Of a stretch of DNA of 64,000 bases, positions 26,001-39,418 are shown in pieces. A program made the translations under genes and the position numbers. Source of the DNA: Ehretia macrophylla (lineage: Eukaryota > Streptophyta > Magnoliopsida > Boraginales > Ehretiaceae); NCBI GenBank assembly GCA_037974665.1, contig CM075773.1, positions 30,101,853 through 30,165,852 of the forward strand, read 5' to 3'. The stretch's first letter is position 1. Every line of letters begins with the position of its first letter. The notes under the pieces are model-generated. The model was given only the letters and a program-made list of their open reading frames with translations. It was not told the origin of the DNA and made no database searches.

Positions 26001-26553
26001 AATCATCCTAGCATAGGCAAGGGAATGGGTCGAGATTTGGTGCATTGGGTAGAGTTTGAGTCATTTTTTTTAATGCTTTGTGTCATAACTTGTCATAGGA
26101 TGTTTAGATACAAATTTTGAAATACAAAGCTAGTTCAATATGCAATAGTGGTCGGCCAAGATTGTGCAAGAATCAGAATTTTTGTCTTGGTTGAGCAATT
26201 TAATATTGTGTGTTTGGGATGTGCAAAAGAATAAGGAATAAAGAATAAGAATGTCTAGCTTTTGGTGCAATTTCGTCTTCTAGTGAGTTGAATTAGCAAT
26301 TTAATATTAGTTAGTGGAGTATGTAGGGTTAATTAATAACCTAGTGCTTCGTGTAAGATGTTTTCTTGATTACCGTGAGGGCACATTTTCCTAGGTTTAG
26401 GGCACGCACTACTAGATAGGGCACGAACTACCAGACGAATGCACGTTTTCCAAGTAAATGAACGCAACCCTAAATGAATGCACGTAATTCAATACAAGGC
26501 ACACAAAACGAAACACAATTCTTAAACCTAGGAAATCGAGGTCGGGCCTCACA
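23074..26553 (-). repeat. 5' LTR of the full-length chromovirus (3480 bp)
   Basis: Runs TGTCACGCCC to GGCCTCACA on the plus strand, next to the primer-binding site. It contains AAGGTTGCAACCTT at 24192-24205 and a GA-rich tract near 25872-25925. It is about 90 bp shorter overall than the partner LTR. Confidence 0.93.
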
Positions 26554-26558
26554 GAAGT
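26554..26558. repeat. Target-site duplication GAAGT, right copy
   Basis: Identical to the bases at 14679-14683. Together they prove a single insertion event of the 14684-26553 element into the satellite. Confidence 0.93.
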
Positions 26559-29280
26559 TGTCTTACCCAAGAAGCTGTGGGATTCGGTAATTAAAATGTG
26601 ATGAATTAGGTTGTCATCCTTTTTGCGGCTCACGACGTACGATCCGGGACGGAAAAATAGCACAAAAGAAGAAAAGTATCACAAAACTATTGAAGAACAT
26701 TCAATTTTGGGCTTCTAAAATAGGCGCAACCGAGCAGGCTTGGTGCCCCCGCTGTAAAGCTCTCGGAGAGCTTTCCAACAGTATGCTGTGCACCGCGTAA
26801 CTCCATACAGATCAAAAGTTATAGGCATCGGAGCGACGGATACCTGGTCACAAGCCCCACTCCCTCTGTTTGCGTGCCCAGCTTCTACGTGAAGTGAAGT
26901 TGTCTTGCCCAAGGTGCCGTGGGATTCAGTAATAGAAATGTGATGGATTAGGTTGTCGTCCTTTTCACGGCTCACGACGTATGATCCGGGACTGAAAAAA
27001 TGCGCAAAAGAAGAATAGAGTTCCGAAATTGATGAAAACGTTCGATTTTCGGCTCAAAATATGGGCGCAGCTGAGCAAGCTTAGTGCCCCCATCGTAGAG
27101 CTCTCGGAGAGCTTTCCAACGGTATGTTGTACGCCGCGTAACCCCTTACAGATAAAAAGTTATGGGCACCAGAGCGACAGATACCTGGTCACCAGTCCCA
27201 AGCCCTCTGTTTGCGGGCCCAACCTCTACATGAAGTGAAGTTGTCTTGTCCAAGGTACCATGGGATTCGGTAATAGAAATGTGATGGATTAGGATGTCGT
27301 CCTTTTCGCAGCTGACGACGTACGATCTGGGATAGAAAAATAGCGCAAAAGAAGAAAAGTATCCCAAAACTTATGAAAATGTTCAATTTTGGGCTCAGAA
27401 AAGAGGTGCTGCCAAGTAGGCTAGGTGCCCTCATCGTAGAGCTCTCAGAGAGCTTTCCAACGGTATACTGTGCGGCATGTAACTCCTTACGGATCAAAAG
27501 TTAAGGGCACTGGAGCAACGGATACTTGGTCATAAGCCCCATGCCCTCTGTTTTCAGGCCCAGCCTCTACGTGAAGTGAAGTTGTCTTGAGCAAGGTGCC
27601 ATGGGATTCGGTAATAGAAATGTGATGGATTAGGTTGTAGTCATTTTCGCGGCTCATGATGTACGATACGGGATGGAAAAACAGCGCAAAAGTAGAAAAG
27701 TGTCCCGAAATTGATGAAAATGATCAATTTTGGGCTCCAAAAATAAGCGTAGTAGACCTTGCTTGGTGCCCCCGTCGTAGTGCTCTCGGAGAGCTTTCAA
27801 ACAGTATTATGTGCGCCGTGTAACTCCTTATGGATTAAAAATTATGGGCACCGGAGCAACGGGTACCTGGTCACAAGCCCCACGCCCTCGGTTTGAAGGC
27901 CCAGCCTCTACGTGAAGTGACGTTTTCTAGCCCAAGGTGCTATAGGATTCGGTAATAAAAATGTGATGGATTAGGTTGTCGTCCTTTTCGCGGCTCACGA
28001 CGTACGATCTGGACTGAAAAATAGCGCAAGAGAAGAAAAGTATCCCAAAACTGATGAAACGTCCGATTTTGGGCTCCGAAAACTGGCACAGCCGAGCAAG
28101 CTTGCTGCCCCCGTCGTAGAGCTCTCGGAGAGCTTACCAACGGCATGCTGTGTGCCGCGAAACTCCTTACGGATCAAAAGTTATGGGAACCGGAGGGAGG
28201 AAAACCTGGTCACAAGTCCCACGCCCTCAATTTGCGTGCCCAGCCTCTACGAGAAGTGAAGTTGTCTTGCCCAAGGTGCCGTGGGATTCGATAATAAAAA
28301 TGTGATGGATTAGGTTGTCGTCATTTTTGTGGCTCACAACGTATGATCCGGGACAGAAAAACTGCACAAAAGAAGAAAAGTATCCCGAAATGGATGAAAA
28401 TGGTCAATTTTGGGCTCCAAAAATAGGTGCAGCCGAGCAAGCTTACTACCCCCGTCGTAGAGCTCTCGGAGAGCTTTCCAATGGTATGTTGTGTGCCGTG
28501 TAACTCCTTAGGGATCAAAACTTATGAGCACTAGAGCGACGGATACCTTGTCACAAGCCCCATGTCCTCTGTTTGCAGGCCCAGCTTCTACATGAAGTGA
28601 AGTTGTCTTGCCCAAGGTGCCGTTGGATTCGGTAATAAAAATGTGATGAATTAGGTTGCCATCCTTTCCGCGGCTCACGACGTACAATCCGGGACAGAAA
28701 AACAGCGCAAAAGAAGAAAAGTATCCATAAACTAATGAAAGCATTTGATTTTGTGCTTCTAAAATAGGCACAGCTGAGCATGCTTGCTGCCCCCATCGTA
28801 GACCTCTCGGAGAGCTTTCCAACAGTATGCTGTGCGCCGCGTAACTTCTTACGGATCAAAAGTTATGCGCACCAGAGCAACGGATACCTAGTCACTAGCC
28901 CCACGCTCTTAGTTTGCGGGCCCAGCCTCTACTTGAATTGAAGTTGTCTTGCCCAAGGTGCCATGCGATTCGATAACAGAAATGTGATGGATTAGGTTGT
29001 TGTCCTTTTCGCGGCTCACGACATATGATCCGGGACGAAAAAACAACGCAGAAAAAGAAAAGTATCACGAAACTAATGAAAACGTTCGATTTTGTGCTTT
29101 GAAAAAAGGCGCAGCCGAGCAAGCTTGGTGCCTCCGTCGTAGGTCTCTCGGGAAGCTTTCCAACGATCTGCTGTGCGCCGCGTGACTCCTTATGGATCAA
29201 TAGTTATGGGCACCGGAGTGACGGATACCTTGTCATAAGCCGCACGCCCTTTGTTTACGGGCCCAGCCTCTACGTGAGGT

Positions 29281-29880
29281 GAAGTTGCTTTGTCAACGGT
29301 GCCATGTGATTCCGTAATAGAAATGTGATGGAATAGGATTTACGATCTGGAACAGAAAAATAGCGCAAACGAAGAAAAGTGTCCCAAAACTTATGAAAAT
29401 TTTCGATTTTAGGCTCCGAAAACAAGCGCAACTGAGTAGCCTAGGTATCCCCATCGTAGAGCTGTCAGACTGCTTTCCAACAGTATGTTATGCACCGCGT
29501 AACTCCTTGCGGATCAAAAGTTATGAGCACCGAAGTGACGGATACTTGGTCACAAGCCCCACGCCCTCTGTTTGCGGGCCTAGCCTCTTCGTAAAGTGAA
29601 GTTGTCTTGCCCAAGGTGCCATGTGATTCGGTAATAGAAGTGTGATAGAATAGGATGTCGCCTTTTTTGCAGCTCACGACGTACTATGCGGGACGAAAAA
29701 AAAGCGTAAATGAAGAAAAGTGTCCCAAAACTTATGAAAATGTTCGATTTTGGGCTTAGAAAATAGGTGCAGCCAAGTAGGCTAGGTGCCATCATCGTAA
29801 AGCTCTCAGAAAGCTTTCCAACATATGCGGTGCGCCGCATAACTCCTTACGGATCAAAAGTTATGGGCACCAGTGTGACG
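29281..29880 (+). repeat. Satellite dimer block duplicated in segment 4
   Basis: Two neighbouring monomers share rare features with those at about 45301-45880. Both blocks have a deletion of about 25 bp giving GGAATAGGATTTACGATCTGG, then TTTTAGGCTCCGAAAACAAG, and the next monomer has ATGCGGTGCGCCGCATAACT. Shared rare changes in the same order imply a common ancestral block and not chance. Confidence 0.8.
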
Positions 29881-32666
29881 GATACCTGGTCACCAGCCCC
29901 ACGCCCTCTGCTTGCGGGCCCAGCCTCTACGTGAAGTGAAGTTGTCTTGCCCAAGGTGTCAAGGGATTTGGTAATAGAAATGTGATGGATTAGGTTGTCG
30001 TAATTTTTGCGGCTCACGACATACAACACGGGATGAAAAAATAGTGCAAAAGAAGAAAAGTGTCCTAAAACTTATAAAAAAGTTTGATTTTCGGCAAAGA
30101 AAATAGGCGCAGCCGAGCAGGCTAAGTGCCCTCGTCGTAGAGCTCTCAGAGAGCTTTCCAATGGTATGCCTTACGCTGCGTAACTCCTTACAGATCAAAA
30201 GTCAAGGGCACCGAAGCAACGAATACCTGGTCACATGCCCCCACGCCCTCTGTTTGCGGGCCCAACCTCTACGTGAAGTGAAGTTGTCTTCTGCAAGGTG
30301 TCGTGGGATTCGGTAATAGAAATGTGATGGATAAGGTTGTCGTCCTTTTCGCGGCTCACGACGTACGATCCGGGACGAAAAGACAGCGTAAAAGAAGAAA
30401 AGTATCCTGTAACTAATGAAAACGTTCGATTTTGTGCTTTGAAAACAGGGGCAGCCAAGCAGGCTTGGTGCCCCCGTTGTAGAGCTCTCGGAGAGCTATC
30501 CAACGGTATGCTGTGCAACGCGTAACTCCTTACGGATCAAATGTTATAGGCACCAGAGCGACAGATACCTGGTTACAAGCCCCACGCCCTCTGTTTGCGG
30601 GCCTAACCTCTACGTGAAGTGAAGTTGTCTTGGCCAACGTACCGTAGGATTCGGTAATAGAAATGTGATGGATTAGGTTGTCGTCCTTTTCGCGGCTCAC
30701 GACGTTCGATCCGGGATAGAAAAACAGCGTAAAAGAAGAAAAGTGTCCCAAAGCTTATGAAAATGTTCGATTTTGGGCTCCGAAAACAGGCGCAGCTGAG
30801 TAGACCAAATGCCCTCATCGTAGAGCACTCAAAGAGCTTTCCAACGGTATGCTGCGCGCCGCGTAACTCCTTACAGATCAAAAGTTATAGGCACCAGAGC
30901 GATAGATACTAGATCACCAGCCCCACGCCCTCTGTTTGCGAGCCCAGCCTCTACATGAAGTGAAGTTGTCTTGCACAAGGTGCCGTGGGATTCGGTAATA
31001 GAAATGTGATGGATTAGCTTGTCGTCCTTTTTGCGACTCACGACGTACAATCCGGGACCGAAAAACAGCGTAAAAGAAGAAAAGTGTCCCAAAACTGATG
31101 AAAACGTTCGATTTTGGGCTTTGAAAACAGGCGCAGCCGAGCAGGCTAGGTGCCCTAGTCGTAGAGCTCTCCAAGAGCGTTCCAACAGTATGTTGTGCGC
31201 CGTATAACTCCTCGCGGATCAAAAGTTATGGGCACCGGAGTGATGGAAACCTGGTCAAAGGCCCTGGGCCCTCGGTTTGCGGGCCCAGCCTCTACGCGAA
31301 GCGAAGTTGTCTTACAGAAGGTGCCGTGGGATTCAGTAATAGAGATGTGATGGATTAGTTTGTCGTCCTTTTCGTAGCTCACGACGTACGATCCGGGACG
31401 GAAAAACTGCGCAAAAGAAGAAAAGTGTACCAAAACTAATGAAAACATTCGATTTTGGGCTCCAAAAACAAGTGTAGCCGAGCAAGCTTGCTACCTCCAT
31501 CGTAGAGCTCTCGGAGAGCTTTCCAACGGTATGCTGTGCGCTCCGTAACTCCCTACGGATCAAAAGTTATGAGCACCGGAGCGACGGATACCTGGAATCA
31601 AGCCCCACGCCATCTGTTTGCATGCCGAGCCTCTACGTGATGTGAAGTTGTCTTGCCCAAGGTGCCATGGGATTCGTTAATAGAAATGTGATGGATTAGG
31701 TTGTCGCCCTTTTCGCGGTTCACGACGTATGATCCAGGACTGAAAAACTGCACAAAAGAAGAAAAGTGTTCGAAAACTGATGAAAACGTTCGATTTTGGG
31801 CTCAGAAAATACTCGTAGCCGCGCAAGCTTGTTGCCCAAGTCGTAGAGCTCTTGTAGAGCTTTCCAAAGGTATGCTGTGTGCTGCGTAACTCTTTACGGA
31901 TCAAAAGTTATGAGCACCAGAGCGACGGATACCTGGTCACAAGCCTCACACCCTCTGTTTACGGGCCCAGCCTCTATGTGAAGTGAAGTTGTCTTGCCCA
32001 AGGTGACATGAGTTTCGATAATAAAAATGTGATGGATTAGGTTGTCGTCCTTTTCTAGGCTCACGACGTATGATCAGGGAAGGAAAAACATCGCTAAAGA
32101 AGAATAGGGTCCCAAAACTAATGAAAACATTCGATTTTGGGCTCCAAAAATAGGCGCAGCTGAGCAGGCTTGCTACCCCCGTCGTAGAGCTCTTAGAGAG
32201 CTTTCCAACAGTATGTTGTGCGCTGAATAACTCCTTGCGGATCAAAAGTTATGGGCACTGAAGCGACAGAGACCTGGTCCCAAGCCCCATACCCTGGGTT
32301 TGCGGGCCTAGCCTCTACGTGAAGTGAAGTTGTCTTGCCCAAGGTGCCATAGGATTCGATAATAGAAATGTGATGGATTAGGTTGTCGTCCTTTTTGTGG
32401 CTCACAACGTACGATTCGGGACAGAAAAACAGCGCAAAAGAAGAGAAGTATCCCAAAACTGATGAAAACGTTCGATTTTGAGCTCTGAAAACTGGCACAG
32501 CCGAGCAAGCTTGCTGACCCCATCGTAGAACTCTCAGAGAGCTTTCCAACGGTATGCAGTGTGCCGCGAAACTCCTTACGGATCAAAAGTTATGGGCACC
32601 AGAGGGACGGAAACCTGGTCACAAGCCCCACGCCCTCTGTTTGCGTGCCCAGCCTCTACGAGAAGG

Positions 32667-32671
32667 GATGT
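32667..32671. repeat. Probable target-site duplication, left copy (GATGT)
   Basis: GATGT precedes TGTAAGGCC. It corresponds to GAGGT at 44279-44283 after the element, and both derive from satellite GAAGT with one change each. Confidence 0.7.
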
Positions 32672-35600
32672 TGTAAGGCCTGACCCCGAATAACGTGTCC
32701 TACCTCGATTTGCACGCCTTAGACCTAAAATTATATGACCGACCTTGGATTACGTGTCCTGTCTTGATTTTCGTGCATGCCTTGTTATACGTGCCTTAAC
32801 CTAGAATTGTGTGTCCTAATCCTTGATATACGTGCGATACCTAGATAAACATGCCATGACCTTAATTTACGTGCGAGACCTTGATTTGCGTGTGTCTCTT
32901 CGTTTCGTGTGCATTAACCTTGAACTGCGTGCCTTAACCTAGGTTTAAGAGTCGTGTCTTGAATTACGTGCATTGCATTAAATTACGTGCCTTATTTTGG
33001 TCTATGTTCATTCACATAGGGTTGCGTGTGTTAGCATCAGAATCCATGCACTTATCTTGAAGTATGTGCCTTAGTCTTGAAATACGTGTTGTACCTCGTA
33101 GTTCGTGTCTACCTCGTAATTCGTGTCCTAGACCTAGGAATCCGTGCCACCACGTTAATCAAGAAAGAATCCTACACAAAGCACTAGACAATAAAATAAT
33201 CCTACACAATCCACTAACCAATATTATATTCCTAATTCAAATTCTCTACAAACTCCACTAACAATAGAATAATACTAAACTATTCCTACATTTCCCACTA
33301 TCTATTATTCTATTCATAATTCAACTCATCAACAAACATTCCTATATTTTATTCTACCTAGATTCCCTAATTTCCCAACATTCCTATGACAATTCTAATG
33401 ACACAAATGCATAAAAAATTAGTCCTAGACAAACTATGACACACACACAAGACACTAGGCATAAAATAGCCTCAAAATCCTACCCAATGCACCCCATTTT
33501 CGACCAAACACTTCATGCCCATGCTAGCCATTTCAAAATACTCCTTGAAGACACAAAAAGAATGAAAATGGGCTGCCCAAGGCTGATCATATGCTTGAAT
33601 CAATGCAAAACATCACTCTTTGTCATATTCTTTCATTTCTCTTTCTTTTCTCTCACTTCCCTCTCATTTTCTCTCTCCATTTCGGTTTTGGCTGCGTTCT
33701 CTCCACCTCTTAGCTCATCTTCATCATCCTAAGGTGCATCAAGACAAACCATAAGCAAAGAAACTCACCCAAGCAAGCTAGGATGCAAGAAACACACATG
33801 CAAGCATTTTGAGTCACCATTTTCGGCCTAGGTAAGTTTTCTTGGCTTCCATTTCTTTTCTTCTTGTTCTAACCTCATGCATGTGCTAAGAGATTGATCA
33901 CTAGGCTAGGAAAAATAGAGAAACCAAGTTGGAATCTCGGCTAAGCAATAAGAAGAAGAGATTTGAAGCTTCAACAAGTTTTTTGTGCATCTTTGTGGTT
34001 GATTGCTAAGGTGAGGGTTAAAACCTTTTGAAAACTCTTCAAAAATTCACATGCATGCTCATAAATGTGTGTATTTGCTTCTGTACTTGAGCTATATGGT
34101 CGTTCATAAGCTTAAACAACCATGCATGACAAGATCTTGGCTTGAAAATGATGCTAGGTGAAGTCGAATTGTTGACAGCTCTCTGACCAGTCTGTTTCAA
34201 GGTACATTTAGCTAGGCACATGATGTTGAAAATACTTGAAAATTGGTAGGTGACTATTTTGGACAGTTTTGAACACTTTTCACAGAAATAGGCCAAAGCT
34301 AATTTCGACTCTAAGGTCCTCAAAATGGAAAATCCTTAAAATGTGACCAAATCTGGAAATCTGGAAAAATGAAGCAGGTTTTGGCAGATGCACTGACTCT
34401 GCAGAACGAACCAGATTTGACTTAGTTAATAATGTCCAAAATGTATGAAAATTGGTGTCCTGCTATATTTTTCAGTTATGAAAATTTTTGTTAGAAATGG
34501 ACTAAGGCTGAATCTGACCCTAAAGACCTTAAAAACGTCAATTATCGAAATGTGTGCAAATCTGGACAGTTTTGTGCTATCCCACTGTTTCGGCTATATC
34601 TAATGATCCTGAACTCCAATTGATGCAAGGTTTGTTTCTGATTTTAGCAACTTCTTAAGATTTAATTTGACATCTTATTCACTGGATTTGGAGATTGTTT
34701 GATTATCCTATTGATTGTGAGAAAACAGCCTATTGCAGTAAGGGTTTCACTTAGTTATATGCTTGGAAAATTGTTGTAACCTCTCTTGTGGTACTAATTG
34801 CTTGGAATTCTGGTGTTGGGATGTTGTGTGGACTGTTTTGAGTACTTGAAGATGTTTGAATTGAATGATGCATGACTTGAGAATGATTTTGAGTTGACTT
34901 AGGGTTTAATCACACGGTTAAGCATGAAATGGAAACCCTAATGATGAGGTAGTCTTGCTAAGTGTTGATCATTTGGATATTGTGTGGAAATTATATGCTT
35001 AGTGGGCTGCCCGTAAATGTCTTATAACTTCAAATGTGATTTTGACCATTGCATGTTGACAAATAAGCTTTTCTTGCACCCGAACCCATGATTGATGTCA
35101 TTGCATGTTGAATAATCTTATCACTTGACCACGTGTGATTCTTAATGAGTTATATGGCCTGTTTTACATGTGTTACATGGCTGTCTGTTTAATTTTCATA
35201 TAACTCTATATTCCTTTCAAGTGAAATTACCTGTCTTATCGTGCCCTGCCTGTTTACCTGTCAATGTACAATCTTATGAGTGTCCGGAGGTACCCTACTT
35301 TGTTGTCCTCCTACTGTGATATATTACCTCTCATGAATGTGCTTTGCATCCAAGGTTGCAACCTTTCCTGTCGGCATGGTAGCGATCACGAACACTGGGC
35401 TGCATCGGGCTAGTCGGTGCACCCGTGACTACCATGGTCCCGTTCCCTCTCTCGCTTGGGGGCTAGACTTCCTCGAATAGTTGGGTCGTAGGCTTTCGTG
35501 GTACATCCGGAGTACACCCACCTGGCGTGTTTTGGGGATGATTTGAAGTCGGCCGCAACTTCTGATTCTGAAACTGATCTAAGAGCAAAAGCTCACTGTA

Positions 35601-36508
35601 TCTTTTTTACTATCTGTATAAGTACTCTCGCTTGGTTCCTAGAGAACCTCGGGGAGGAAATACTAGTATTTCTGTTCCTGTACTTGTATTATTGTTATAT
35701 TCATGCTTGCAAAAGGATTTTCATAAGTTGAACCGGAAAATGAGTTTCAAAACTTATTTCTCGTTCCCCCTCGCTGAGTTCATAAGGACTCACCCTCTTT
35801 TATAAGCTGAGGTGAAGAAGATCATGATCAGGTATCTGAGGACGATGTGCTTAACGATGATTGCTTGGTGTGCTTGTTTGTCTTATGTGCCTTGCATGAT
35901 TTTGACTATTTGTGAACTATGCTACTTGAAGACTATTTCTTTTATGTTGCTCGTTGTTTATTGATGTAAATGACCCCGTTGTAATTTGGGTCTAATTCTG
36001 AGATTGTACTATCTATAACCGGATGAACTTTTATTTGGTTGTTTGCTTTCGTTTGCTTAATTAGTAGTTATCGTAGGCATTCAAACCACTAGATGAACAA
36101 TCGACTAAGTTAATTCTATCTAATTTCACTTAGGTGCTCATTTGCAAACTAAAGGATAATAGGTACTTGCATGATAGGAAATTGACAAATAAACGGGACA
36201 TAGTTATCATGTTAGGCTTATTAACCAAACGAGACTTTCAAGATAAACTAGTTGGCCAATCGGTTGGTGACAAATAGGAGTCCTTAATGGAATTGGATTA
36301 ATGATTGGAATAATTGAGGCGTTTAGAGAATTAGGTCAAACCAAAGAGCCTAATTATAGCCGTTATGCTGCCGGTTTACCAAAAAAATTTGGAGTTTAGG
36401 CCAAGACGTTAAGTGTTAAATCTTCATGAACGGTTAAATACAAGACGTGACTTGAATGTTTAGATCATACCCCAGTCTAACCTTTATAGGCCGGGTTGGG
36501 GCATGATA
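32672..36508 (+). repeat. LTR 1 of the composite element (3837 bp)
   Basis: Starts TGTAAGGCCTGACCCCG and ends just before a spacer and primer-binding site. Its sense orientation is homologous to the reverse complement of the minus-strand LTRs. The best match is a block near 35340-35660 containing AAGGTTGCAACCTT (35352-35365) and TATAAGTA (35617-35624). A CT-rich tract near 33640-33690 mirrors the GA-rich tracts of the other LTRs. Confidence 0.88.
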
Positions 36509-36522
36509 CCCTATAAGTAGAA

Positions 36523-36534
36523 TGGTATCAGAGC
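36523..36534 (+). other. Primer-binding site for initiator-Met tRNA
   Basis: TGGTATCAGAGC, 14 bp after the LTR 1 end, matching plant initiator-Met tRNA. Confidence 0.93.
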
Positions 36535-39405
36535 TTAGTTTACTAACTAGGCGTTAGTCGGGTTCAACTCTCGAACAGTGGGTGGAAGCCCTAAGGTAAC
36601 TATGATGTCTTGTTTATATGTGTTAATGTGTGCTAATGTGCTTTAATTGCTTTGTGCATTGAATATTATGTGCCTTTGTGGACTATATGTATTATGTGTC
36701 ATGCACATCGACACGTTAGTGCCCTCAATAATGCATGCATGCTTTTATACTCCTTCCTTGATACATGTGCATGTTATATAACCATGAATGACTGTTTATA
36801 CACATAGATAGTTAGGATTAGGACTTCCAGGGAAGTGAATTTGTGCAGGACGAACGAAAGCCTCGGTTAGAGATTTCTCGCATCTTCACAAGTGCTCAAT
36901 GGATCATATATCTTATTGGATATGCATATATATAAAATGCGTAGCACAGGTATAATTGTTGAGGTAAAATTATCTCTTTATCTTTGGAATACACATGCCT
37001 GTGATTAAGTTATCAATTTTATAGCTATAAAGTTCTTAATTCCGTCAAACTGTTCTTCTAATTGTGGTTCAAGAATAAAAGTTAAGGACATACAACTTTC
37101 CTTAGATATAAGAAATACTATTGGAGATGTGGAGTAGTATATAGATATATATGTTCACATGCTTATAATGGAAGTTTGACTTAGGAGTTGCTTTTGAATC
37201 AAATTCTTATATCTTAAAATAGTATAATAGACTAATTATATGATTGAATCCTTACTTTATTGGAATTAAGCATCGTCGAACCTAATAAGGTGTATACTAG
37301 CGAGTTTCAAGTTCACTCAATGGTAAGATTGTGACCTAGAAATTAAGAGATGAACTCGTGAAAATTGACGATAGGGGTTAGATTATTAAGGCATGAATAG
37401 TGTGTTTAAGTAACTTAACAATGGATAACCTCAAGACATGTAGGCAACTCTGGAAACTAAGTTTAACAAGGTTGATGAATCTTTGGTATAACAAGATACA
37501 GAGATGTTGGAATCGAGGAATTCACGTAGCTAGAACTTGTGTTCGGAAGACTGCACCTAAAATGTTAGGTCGGATAGAAGTGTAAGGAATTGAATTATGC
37601 ATTAGATGACTAACGTTGCTAAACTTCCTAAGTTGGATATCGGTGATATTTAGAATAATGGTATTAATTTGGTGCGTCTCGGGTTTAGTTGTGATTATGC
37701 AAGTAAGTCATTCTATACACTCGTTGTTTGGATACCCTAGAGGATGTTAGATAGCATATATCCCTAAGTAAGACCGATGGGCCCGGTATATAAACCATGG
37801 AAATGAGATTAAAGCATTCGGTTACAAAGTGGAGTCATTAGGATATGATTAGTAATCCTAAATGGCTAATAGTAAGTAGGCATGATGATTCATGGTGAAC
37901 CCTAAAACCTAAGGTCGATGAGTCTTGACGCTCTTAGCTAGTTGAACATATAAATGAGAAGAGTAAGATTTCATAGAGTTAAGATAGAGATGAATTAGAG
38001 TCATAATGACCCAAGAGACTATTGTTAGACCACCGTATCTATGTGCACCGTTTCACATCTAGAAACTAGCAATCGGTAGACTTCGAATTGTGGTCGTTGA
38101 ATAAGAAGGGTGAATCTTGTAGTGATAGTTAAATAAGTGGTTGATTACTTTTGAAGCTCTATTAGGTTATGTTGAAAGATGCCTCGTGCTCATAATTCTT
38201 ATATTGATACAACCTTGAAGTTATCTCGTGTAAGTATTTTATGAAGTTGGTCATTTCGGTACCCATTAATAGTCCTAGGATTATTGTTGTACGGCCGGTA
38301 ACCTAGTAGAGAATTGATATCACTTACATGGCTATGAACCCAACTTAGTGACATTAATGTTGAAGATATATTGGCGGGCATTAAGTGTTCGAAGGAATGA
38401 TTAGGTTGCTAAGTGAGTAGGACCATTATCTTCTTAAGTATGATGTAACCTTGGATTAAGGTGAGTGGAATTTATTTGGGGTTGAAACTATTCACCTTAG
38501 GAGTTTTGGATAAGATTAAAAGAAAATTATGAAGCCTCATGACGTGAAAATAGAGATTTGAATAAGAAGATAGATTGTGGATCATAAGCTGATGAAATTT
38601 ACTTGTAAGAGTTGAACTAGTGCAACATGATTAGTTTACCCATGCAATTTCGATGACAATTTGTTAGTGATACTTAATAAACCTTAGAATTCGAGTTTAA
38701 TGAATCTCAACGGTCTTTCTCGTTGATTACGAGCGTGAAGGTTAGCAAAGCCGGGAAATGAGATTAGTGAATAAGAGCCTATAATTGGGAGACTAGTCAT
38801 TAGAAGATTTACTAATCCAATGTACCTTTAAGATAAGAACTATGATACTACCGATAGATGATGATTTGAGATGGATTAGTTGCTTGGTGAGTTCTTCCTG
38901 AAAATAGAGTCGTATCGTGGAAATGATCCGTAACTTGTGTATGACCTATGTGATAACAATTTTGAAGCTAGTAGATAGGATATGTAAATCTGATATAGAC
39001 CTCTCGTCTTGAAATTAGTGTATGTAACCATAAGATCGCGGTATTATTGTGATATTCCTTTTGAGGTATGGATGCGAGATTGATACAACATGAGTCATGA
39101 TTTTGGAGTTATTGTTATATTGTTAGAATACCGATGCAGCTTTGATGACTATGTTTGGAGATTCTAACTTTAGTTAATGAACTCGACCTTAAGATCAATT
39201 GGAGAAAAGAGAGTTGTTCAAAGGAACGAACTGTAAACGTAGGGGTCACACCGAATTAAATGATTGGAGAAAGCTAGGAAGTGAATTCGTTGTGGTAAGA
39301 AAGATCACAGAGCAAAGGACGACCCGGAGTTGGAAAATAACAAGGGTCGGGATCCGTCTAAATGACCTTAACAAGTAAGAATGAATTTCGGGACGAAATT
39401 CTTTT

Positions 39406-39418
39406 AAGGAGGGGAGGA
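39406..39418 (+). other. Polypurine tract of the composite element
   Basis: AAGGAGGGGAGGA immediately before TGTGAGGCCC at 39419. Identical to the tract in the Tekay-like elements. Confidence 0.93.

Larger units (their letters stand above)
14684..26553 (-). mobile_element. Full-length Tekay/Del-like Ty3-gypsy chromovirus (broken)
   Basis: A complete LTR retrotransposon structure about 11.9 kb long on the minus strand: two LTRs (14684-18252 and 23074-26553), a perfect 5-bp target duplication GAAGT, an initiator-Met primer-binding site at 23051-23062 and a polypurine tract at 18253-18265. The internal region of about 4.8 kb carries gag, protease, reverse transcriptase, RNase H, integrase and a C-terminal chromodomain in the Ty3/gypsy order. 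Chromodomain plus long LTRs plus Met-tRNA priming fit the Tekay (Del) lineage better than CRM or Reina. The coding region is broken, with roughly half a dozen breaks. By eye, the first 300 bases of the two LTRs differ at about 17 sites (5-6%), many of them C-to-T or G-to-A, which suggests an age of a few million years under usual plant rates. Confidence 0.95.
26554..32671 (+). repeat. 340-bp satellite array, segment 3 (about 18 monomers)
   Basis: Begins with the right GAAGT target duplication and resumes the monomer interrupted at 14683 in phase. Variant order in 26.7-28.1 kb (CTTCTAAAA monomer, GAGCAAGCTTAGTGCC monomer, GGCTAGGTGCC/GTTAAGGGCA monomer, GTAGTGCTC monomer near 27771, AGCAAGCTTGCTGCC monomer) repeats the order at 9.7-11.1 kb. 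A monomer near 29330 lacks about 25 bp around the GTCGTCCTTTTCGCGG landmark. The segment ends at the left edge of the composite element. Confidence 0.97.
36509..39418 (+). other. Non-coding internal region of the composite element
   Basis: About 2.9 kb of A+T-rich sequence between the primer-binding site and the polypurine tract. The leader (36.51 to about 36.63 kb) matches the leader of the Tekay-like elements (GGGTTCAACTCTCG, GGAAGCCCTAAGG). Beyond it there is no open frame longer than about 65 codons and no recognisable gag or pol domain. Near 39296-39340 a short CGKKDHRAK-like reading resembles a gag zinc knuckle, which may be a vestige or chance. The last ~45 bases before the polypurine tract match the Tekay-like 3' end. 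Confidence 0.75.

Noticed and set aside
33436-33732. A 98-codon plus-strand open frame in LTR 1 of the composite, repeated at 40183-40479
   Set aside because: Both copies are LTR sequence, so repetition is expected. The C-terminal half is the low-complexity CT-rich tract translated as S/F-rich text. No domain is visible.
33825-33845. Splice-donor-like GGCCTAGGTAAGTT in the LTR
   Set aside because: It matches a plant donor and recurs in other LTRs (for example near 57136 as CCTAGGTATG), but the donor base pattern is not kept and no acceptor can be assigned without transcripts.
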